This document shows positions 23,713 through 27,328 of a stretch of 27,328 nt of DNA, in pieces. How positions within the stretch are numbered: the first letter of the stretch is position 1; each line of letters opens with the position of its first letter. The position numbers and the translations under genes are program-made. Source of the stretch: a virus; the IMG/VR virus record IMGVR_UViG_3300027970_000116, positions 1-27,328 of that record; one strand, given 5' to 3'. The notes under the pieces are model-generated. The model was not told the origin of the DNA, searched no databases, and was given only the letters and a program-made list of their open reading frames with translations.

Positions 23713-24693
23713 ATGCCTGACCAGATACAATGGCGCGGCGGCAGCACTGCCGAGCACGCGGTTTTCACCGGCGCGGTGCGCGAGATCACCGTCGACACGA
23801 CCAAGAAGACGTTGGTGGTACATGACGGCGTGACGGTGGGCGGCTTGCCCTTGATGCGCGAGGACATGGCGAACTCAACCGCGTCAGTGGGTGTGCTGCA
23901 AAACCTGAGCGGGCATTCCGGCGCGCTCATCACCAACGGGGTGTCCTTATCCTGGCTTGACGGACCGCTCGGAGAACGGAACTTCATCCACAACAGTTGC
24001 TTTTCCGTCAACCAGCGGGCCAAGTCCGGAACGGTGACGCTCGCGGCCGGCGCCTATGGCCATGATCGCTGGAAGGCTGGGGCAACCGGTTGCACCTATA
24101 ACTTTGCGGTAGTCGCCGGTCTGACGACGGTGACAATCACGGCGGGATCGCTGATCCAGGTCATCGAGTCGTGCAACCTTCCGGGCGGCACCGGCAACTG
24201 CACGCTGTCGTGGACCGGCGCCGCGCTGGGTAAGATCGGCGGCGGCAGTTACGCGGCCTCACCGATTATCGCCGCAGTGACCGGCGGCGCTAACCTCAAT
24301 GTCGAGTTCTACGCCGGGACCCTGACCAAGGTCCAGCTTGAACCGGGGTCAGTCGCTACCCCGTTTATTCGCCCGAATTATACTGATGACCGGCGGCGGT
24401 GCCAGCGGTATTACCAACAGATAGGCGGAAAAGTCGCTGGCGACATCTGGGTCAATCAGTATACCGCGGTCGGCGGAACTGAGATTGTAGGAACTTATTC
24501 GTTCGGAACAGAAATGGCTAGAATTCCGACGATGACGGTGGTCGGTACCTGGACGGTGCTGCGTGCGGGGCAGCCGACGGTTATCACCGTCACGCCATTT
24601 AATTTCGTGTGGCAAGCATCATCAACAACTGTCGGGGTTGCCAGTGTGGCATCGACGTTGACCGCGTATTTTACAGCATCTGCTGAGCTGTAA
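23713..24693 (+). CDS. Receptor-binding tail fibre protein
   Basis: This is a 326-residue protein. The N-terminus (DQIQWRGGSTAEHAVFTGAV, then REITVDTTKKTLVVHDG) is the Mtd-type fibre N-terminal pattern that recurs at the start of phage fibres. The body is beta-rich, with RNFIHNSCFSVNQRAKSGTV, GAYGHDRWKAG and QLEPGSVATPFIRP, as in phage carbohydrate-binding fibre tips. The segment DDRRRCQRYYQQIGG follows. It probably binds the host surface. No reverse transcriptase or template repeat of a diversity-generating system is visible near it. Nine bases separate it from the anchor gene, and its stop overlaps the next start (TAATG). Confidence 0.8.
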   Translation: MPDQIQWRGGSTAEHAVFTGAVREITVDTTKKTLVVHDGVTVGGLPLMREDMANSTASVGVLQNLSGHSGALITNGVSLSWLDGPLGERNFIHNSCFSVNQRAKSGTVTLAAGAYGHDRWKAGATGCTYNFAVVAGLTTVTITAGSLIQVIESCNLPGGTGNCTLSWTGAALGKIGGGSYAASPIIAAVTGGANLNVEFYAGTLTKVQLEPGSVATPFIRPNYTDDRRRCQRYYQQIGGKVAGDIWVNQYTAVGGTEIVGTYSFGTEMARIPTMTVVGTWTVLRAGQPTVITVTPFNFVWQASSTTVGVASVASTLTAYFTASAEL

Positions 24694-25028
24694 TGGATCT
24701 TGCAGAAGAACGCAGAGCAAACCCAACCTGCGCCGAAGAGGTTTCGCTCATACGTCACCAGGTGAATGCCTTAGTCGACGAAATAAACGCTGACCGTATC
24801 TGGCGTGATACTCATGAAAGAGAAAGCGCTGTCTGGCGTGATACTCATGAAAGAGAAAGCGCTGATTTGATGGCAATGCAGCATGAAATACAGTCGCTGA
24901 TTGATGCTCTTGGATGGATGCGTACCACGGTTCGCATTGTCAAATGGGGGGGCGGCGCACTATTGGCCTTGCTGCTGTTGTTCAATGAAGCGATCCCGTG
25001 GCTCGACAAGATTAATTGGCGGAAATGA
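24693..25028 (+). CDS. Membrane protein of the lysis region
   Basis: This 111-residue protein has a charged helical N-terminal part (about 1-75) and one transmembrane segment near the C-terminus (VRIVKWGGGALLALLLLFNE, about 80-99), followed by a short basic end. Residues 37-58 are a tandem repeat (WRDTHERESA twice). Just before the endolysin, it could be a holin, antiholin or spanin-like protein, and the layout resembles small XhlA-type proteins. I cannot assign it firmly. It overlaps the fibre stop and the endolysin start. Confidence 0.65.
   Translation: MDLAEERRANPTCAEEVSLIRHQVNALVDEINADRIWRDTHERESAVWRDTHERESADLMAMQHEIQSLIDALGWMRTTVRIVKWGGGALLALLLLFNEAIPWLDKINWRK
24799..24864 (+). repeat. 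Exact 33-bp tandem duplication
   Basis: The unit starting TCTGGCGTGATACTCATGAA repeats exactly with a 33-base period (24799-24831 and 24832-24864). It duplicates 11 residues in frame in the membrane protein. Exact identity suggests a recent event. Confidence 0.95.
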
Positions 25029-25411
25029 GCGCTTACACCCTCAGCGACAAATCGCGCTCCCGATTGATCGGCGTGCATCCTGATCTGGTGCGCGTGGTCG
25101 AGCGGGCAATCCAGATAACCAGCACGGATTTCGCGATCTCTGAAGGGCTGCGCACCAAGGCACGTCAGGCCGAGTTGGTGCGGGCCGGCGCCTCCCAGAC
25201 CCTGCGCAGTCGCCACATCGACGGGCACGCGGTGGACCTGGTGGCCCTGGTGGGTGGCGTGGTCCGCTGGGACTGGCCCTTGTACGCGCGCCTGGCCAAG
25301 GCCATGAAGGCCGCCGCGGCCGAACTGCAGATCCCGCTTGAGTGGGGGGGCGACTGGCGCACCCTGCGAGACGGGCCCCACTTCCAACTGCCTTGGAGCA
25401 AATACCCATGA
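25025..25411 (+). CDS. M15-family endolysin (L-Ala-D-Glu endopeptidase-like)
   Basis: This 128-residue protein starts at ATG 25025, overlapping the previous stop (ATGA). The M15 (VanY/DD- or LD-peptidase) zinc site is complete: SRHIDGHAVDL (H64, D71) and GPHFQL (H119), plus the typical ISEGLRTKARQAELVRAGAS before and LEWGGDWRTLRDG between. Such enzymes cut peptide bonds in peptidoglycan at the end of infection. No signal peptide is visible, so it needs the holin for access to the cell wall. The length is normal for single-domain phage endolysins. Confidence 0.93.
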   Translation: MSAYTLSDKSRSRLIGVHPDLVRVVERAIQITSTDFAISEGLRTKARQAELVRAGASQTLRSRHIDGHAVDLVALVGGVVRWDWPLYARLAKAMKAAAAELQIPLEWGGDWRTLRDGPHFQLPWSKYP

Positions 25412-25581
25412 TCGCTTACCTCATCGCCCGGGCTCGCGAGGCGTCCACCTGGCGCGGCCTGATCCTCATCATCACATCGCTTGGGATCGTCATCAGCCCT
25501 GACCAGGCGGCGGCCATCACTTCCGCTGGTATGGGCCTGGCCGGCCTGGCGGGCGTCGCCCTGCCCGACCTGGCGAAATGA
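25408..25581 (+). CDS. Holin
   Basis: This 57-residue protein overlaps the endolysin stop (ATGA at 25408-25411). A short N-terminal helix (LIARAREASTWRG) is followed by two hydrophobic segments: LILIITSLGIVIS (about 18-30) and AAAITSAGMGLAGLAGVALP (about 34-53). The pattern 'STWRG...SPDQAAAI..G...' is typical of small holins encoded next to endolysins in proteobacterial phages. It would form pores in the inner membrane and release the endolysin. The short length is normal for this type. Confidence 0.8.
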   Translation: MIAYLIARAREASTWRGLILIITSLGIVISPDQAAAITSAGMGLAGLAGVALPDLAK

Positions 25582-25904
25582 TCGCCGACAAATTCCGTCT
25601 CCTCTTGCCGTGGAACATTCTGCGGCGCATCTCAACCATTGAAGGAAACTACAACACCATGAGCGAAATCATCAACGAACTTGAAAAGGCGTCCGATGCC
25701 AACACCGCTGCTGTGGCGCAGATTGCCATCGATTTCCAGGCCCTCGCCGAGCGCGCTGCGCAGGCTCACTCCGACGGCGACGAAGAGATCCTCAGCGAGG
25801 TCTTGACCGAGATGCAGCAGAGCACCGCCGCCCTCGTCGCCCTGCACCCGGTTGCGCCGCAGACCGATCCCGCCGCCGAACTCGCCGGCACCACTGAAGG
25901 TTAG
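25578..25904 (+). CDS. Last late gene: small helical protein of unknown function
   Basis: This 108-residue protein starts at ATG 25578 in an overlap with the holin stop. Alternatively ATG 25659 (MSEIINELEKASDANTAAVA) gives an 81-residue protein preceded by GAAGGAAAC. The latter half is helical and acidic (DFQALAERAAQAHSDGDEEI; EVLTEMQQSTAALVAL). The position at the end of the lysis genes would suit a spanin or regulator, but there is no lipoprotein box and no clear membrane helix. The function is unknown. Confidence 0.6.
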   Translation: MIADKFRLLLPWNILRRISTIEGNYNTMSEIINELEKASDANTAAVAQIAIDFQALAERAAQAHSDGDEEILSEVLTEMQQSTAALVALHPVAPQTDPAAELAGTTEG

Positions 25905-25919
25905 GCCCTGAGACGGAAA

Positions 25920-25940
25920 AGGCCCGCGCGATGCGGGCCT
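25920..25940. terminator. Hairpin terminator between late block and attachment region
   Basis: AGGCCCGC (25920-25927) pairs perfectly with GCGGGCCT (25933-25940) over a 5-base loop. Read on the minus strand the stem is followed by TTTTCC, so it best terminates leftward transcription from the genes at the right edge. Read on the plus strand only a weak TAAATT follows. It probably works for both converging transcripts. Confidence 0.7.
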
Positions 25941-25947
25941 AAATTCG

Positions 25948-26007
25948 TGGGAATATCGCAAACTGTGTGCTAGAAAAATCAACGATTTAAGCGCGTCCGA
26001 TATTCCC
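25948..26007. repeat. 10-bp perfect inverted repeat beside the attachment core
   Basis: GGGAATATCG (25949-25958) and CGATATTCCC (25998-26007) form a perfect inverted repeat 39 bases apart. Extended by one base each way, both carry ATATTCCCA, which occurs a third time at 26144-26152. Likely arm-type sites for an integrase or excisionase. Confidence 0.7.
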
Positions 26008-26053
26008 AGAAAAAGCGCCTTACGTCATGTTATTGTTGCCCATTAGCGCCCGC

Positions 26054-26098
26054 CTCTTAATCCATCGGTCGTAGGTTCGAATCCTACACGACCCACCA
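26054..26098 (+). other. 3' half of tRNA-Lys(CTT): attachment core
   Basis: The sequence contains the anticodon CTT (26056-26058) with flanking loop bases, then TCCAT, a variable loop, the T arm GTAGG-TTCGAAT-CCTAC (26071-26087), the acceptor strand ACGACCC (26088-26094), A73 and an encoded CCA (26096-26098). The 5' half is absent: the bases before 26054 do not pair with the anticodon stem. So this is not a working tRNA gene but the shared core by which the phage restores the host tRNA-Lys gene on integration. The crossover is probably in the anticodon loop or T arm. Confidence 0.85.
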
Positions 26099-26102
26099 AT
26101 AA

Positions 26103-26138
26103 ATCAGCCGGTTGGCTTCATTGCTGATCGGCTTTTTT
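26103..26138 (+). terminator. Hairpin plus T-run after the tRNA-Lys fragment
   Basis: AGCCG (26106-26110) can pair with CGGCT (26129-26133), and ATCAGC (26103-26108) with GCTGAT (26123-26128), as alternative stems. Six T residues follow at 26133-26138. It lies right after the encoded CCA, as expected for the terminator of the tRNA transcript, and may be copied from a host tRNA-Lys gene. Confidence 0.6.
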
Positions 26139-26195
26139 CGTTTATATTCCCAAATTGGTTATCCTCGCGCGGCAGGAACCTGGGCGCAGCGTCAA

Positions 26196-26453
26196 TCATA
26201 TTCGTTCTATCTCGTTCCGCAAAAATTCAGCCTCGACAAACAACCTACGTCCCTTCTGCATAGTTTTAATGGCTTCGTCAATACGCTCAAGATAATCTTT
26301 GTAATTATTTTTATATCCTTTCACGCCATACATTGAAAGCCCATTGTGGTGGTTTGTTGTAATCATTAGATGATGCGTTTTTCTGATCGCAATAACAAAA
26401 GATTGCGCGGCCCCTTCCCATCGCTCAAAGGCCAATGTGTCAAACTTACTCAT
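26196..26453 (-). CDS. Small protein of unknown function, coupled to ATPase gene
   Basis: This 85-residue protein on the minus strand starts at ATG 26453-26451, overlapping the ATPase stop (ATGA), with AGAAGG about 8 bases upstream. It is basic and rich in charged residues (MSKFDTLAFERWEGAAQSF; KNNYKDYLERIDEAIKTMQK). The DNA is clearly AT-richer than the late genes. I recognise no family. Overlap with an SbcC-like ATPase suggests a role in phage DNA replication or recombination. A plus-strand frame over the same bases is rejected. Confidence 0.6.
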   Translation of the reverse strand: MSKFDTLAFERWEGAAQSFVIAIRKTHHLMITTNHHNGLSMYGVKGYKNNYKDYLERIDEAIKTMQKGRRLFVEAEFLRNEIERI

Positions 26454-27328
26454 ACCGACCTTCTATAGTCAGCCAAGTCAATAACGTAATCAGCCAACGC
26501 CCACGCATCCGGATTATGCGAAATGAAATACTTTCGCGCATACCCGCCAATCTCCAGGGCGGCGCGGTCCATCTGGTAGAACTGCGTCTTGCGTTCAGCG
26601 GTCAATCCGTCTTCGGCCTCGTCGGCGAACAGCGTCTCATAGTGCACCCCGGCGGATTCCTGGTGGTACAGGCCAACCGCATCAGTCAACGCCTTATCGA
26701 GCCACACCGATTCACCGCCGCTCTTATGGATGATGGACGATTCGGTTCCGGTCTCTGAATCCAGCACCGTGATATCGAAACACTCAACCGTCTTGCCGTT
26801 CGCCTGCTCGCGCTGGGTGACGATCCGCACCGAGAACCGCGGCCCGTAGGCCTCAGCGAGCAGGCGGTTCGCGCTCGCGGCGATCCCGGGGCCAGCGTCC
26901 TCAATCGACAGGTCAATGACCCCGCGCAACCCAAGCCCCAACATGGTCCAGTCGGCGATCTCGGACTCCAGGCGGCGGGCGCGCTCCAGGACCGCGGCGC
27001 CCTGGGCGAGGGCAGCGCTCAGGGCGGCGACCTCGGCGGCGTGCCTGGCCTTGGCGGCGGTGGCCTCGTCCATGGCGCCCTTTGCGGTTTCGACAGCGGC
27101 CTCGGCCTGGGCCAGGGCTGCGCGGGCGGCGATCACAGCCTGATCGGTTCCGGGCTCGGGGATGGCGGCGAGTTCGGCGGCGAGGGCTGCGCAGGTGGTC
27201 TCGGCGGCGGCCTGGGCGGTGGCGACGGCGGCGCGGGCGGTCTCCGCATCAGCCTCGAGGCTGTAAATCTGCGTGGCGGCCGCGGCCTGGGTACGCTCCA
27301 GCCGGGCAGTCAGGTCGGCGACTGCGGC
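26450..27328 (-). CDS. SbcC/Rad50-like coiled-coil ATPase, C-terminal part (partial)
   Basis: The frame is open from the right edge (27328) to TGA at 26450, giving 292 residues; the N-terminus with Walker A lies outside. The first half is an alanine/glutamate-rich coiled coil. The C-terminal part has the SMC/Rad50-type ATPase elements in order: the signature KSGGESVWLD (about 26700-26725), Walker B and D-loop in ETLFADEAEDGLTAER (about 26594-26640), and an H-loop in FISHNPDAWALADYV. Such ATPases pair with Mre11/SbcD-like nucleases in DNA end processing. In phages they occur in recombination or replication modules. It is transcribed leftward towards the attachment region and ends at a hairpin terminator. 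The GTG at 27136 is not a start, because the frame continues upstream. Confidence 0.8.
   Translation of the reverse strand, partial: AAVADLTARLERTQAAAATQIYSLEADAETARAAVATAQAAAETTCAALAAELAAIPEPGTDQAVIAARAALAQAEAAVETAKGAMDEATAAKARHAAEVAALSAALAQGAAVLERARRLESEIADWTMLGLGLRGVIDLSIEDAGPGIAASANRLLAEAYGPRFSVRIVTQREQANGKTVECFDITVLDSETGTESSIIHKSGGESVWLDKALTDAVGLYHQESAGVHYETLFADEAEDGLTAERKTQFYQMDRAALEIGGYARKYFISHNPDAWALADYVIDLADYRRSV

Larger units (their letters stand above)
25948..26152. other. attP: Probable phage attachment site (attP) with arm sites
   Basis: The 9-base word ATATTCCCA occurs three times: inverted at 25948-25956, direct at 26000-26008 and direct at 26144-26152. The copies lie on both sides of a 45-base tRNA-Lys 3' half. 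Tyrosine integrases of lambda type use a core, often a tRNA 3' end, flanked by repeated arm sites on both sides, which is the pattern here. Arms on both sides favour attP of a free or circular phage form over attL or attR. No integrase gene is inside the window, so the partner enzyme should lie to the right. The function is inferred. Confidence 0.6.

Noticed and set aside
22936-24693. Diversity-generating retroelement as in Bordetella phage BPP-1
   Set aside because: No reverse transcriptase and no template/variable repeat pair were seen in the window, despite the Mtd-type N-terminus.
26112-26336. Rightward 74-codon frame after the tRNA fragment
   Set aside because: Starts inside the terminator hairpin and lies opposite the leftward gene that has a ribosome-binding site and an ATGA coupling.
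26435-26758. Rightward frame opposite the ATPase gene
   Set aside because: The minus strand encodes a clear ABC/SMC-type ATPase end with signature and Walker B motifs.
1-27328. CRISPR array or rRNA genes
   Set aside because: No regularly spaced repeats and no rRNA-like sequence were seen.

Overview
The window is the late (structural, DNA-packaging and lysis) half of a temperate, short-tailed (podovirus-type) phage or prophage of a GC-rich proteobacterium. The gene order and families resemble Bordetella phage BPP-1: terminase, T7-like head-to-tail connector portal, Bbp19-like protein, scaffold, major capsid, Bbp16-type cement protein, adaptor, nozzle, three ejection proteins, fibre genes and lysis genes. 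The host is inferred only from high GC, from a tRNA-Lys fragment with an encoded CCA tail, and from the phage type. The exact genus cannot be read from this window.

Layout. Positions 1-131 hold the edge of a leftward coiled-coil reading frame, followed by a short intergenic stretch. A single rightward block then runs from 274 to 25904, with almost every gene overlapping the next by 1-4 bases (ATGA, TAATG, TGATG or GTGA), so translation is probably coupled. In order: HTH protein, small and large terminase, GNAT acetyltransferase, coiled-coil protein, portal, Bbp19-like protein, scaffold, major capsid, cement, a 55-residue protein, head-tail adaptor (split), nozzle, gp14-like core protein, transglycosylase ejection protein, a 2129-residue ejection protein, two tail-fibre genes, a membrane protein, an M15 endolysin, a holin and a last small protein. 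Then come a hairpin terminator and an attachment-site region: a 45-base 3' half of tRNA-Lys(CTT) flanked by three copies of ATATTCCCA. To its right, two leftward overlapping genes (a small unknown protein and the C-terminal part of an SbcC/Rad50-like ATPase) run off the window. No integrase, repressor or replication genes are present, so those must lie outside.

The most unusual feature is the head-tail adaptor gene. Its N-terminal 72 codons are at 7684-7899 and its C-terminal part is at 11016-11435. Between them lies a 3128-base cassette bounded by the 7-base direct repeat TCCTTCG. Removing the cassette with one repeat copy restores a 207-codon adaptor in frame. The cassette carries a fibre-like protein with a receptor-binding (Mtd-type) N-terminal domain behind an apparent signal peptide, an autotransporter-repeat protein also with a signal peptide, and a proline-rich protein of unknown role. 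A second point of interest is the giant ejection protein, which contains a colicin/barnase/RelE-like (PBECR-type) nuclease domain in locally AT-richer DNA, followed by a HESGH metallopeptidase motif.
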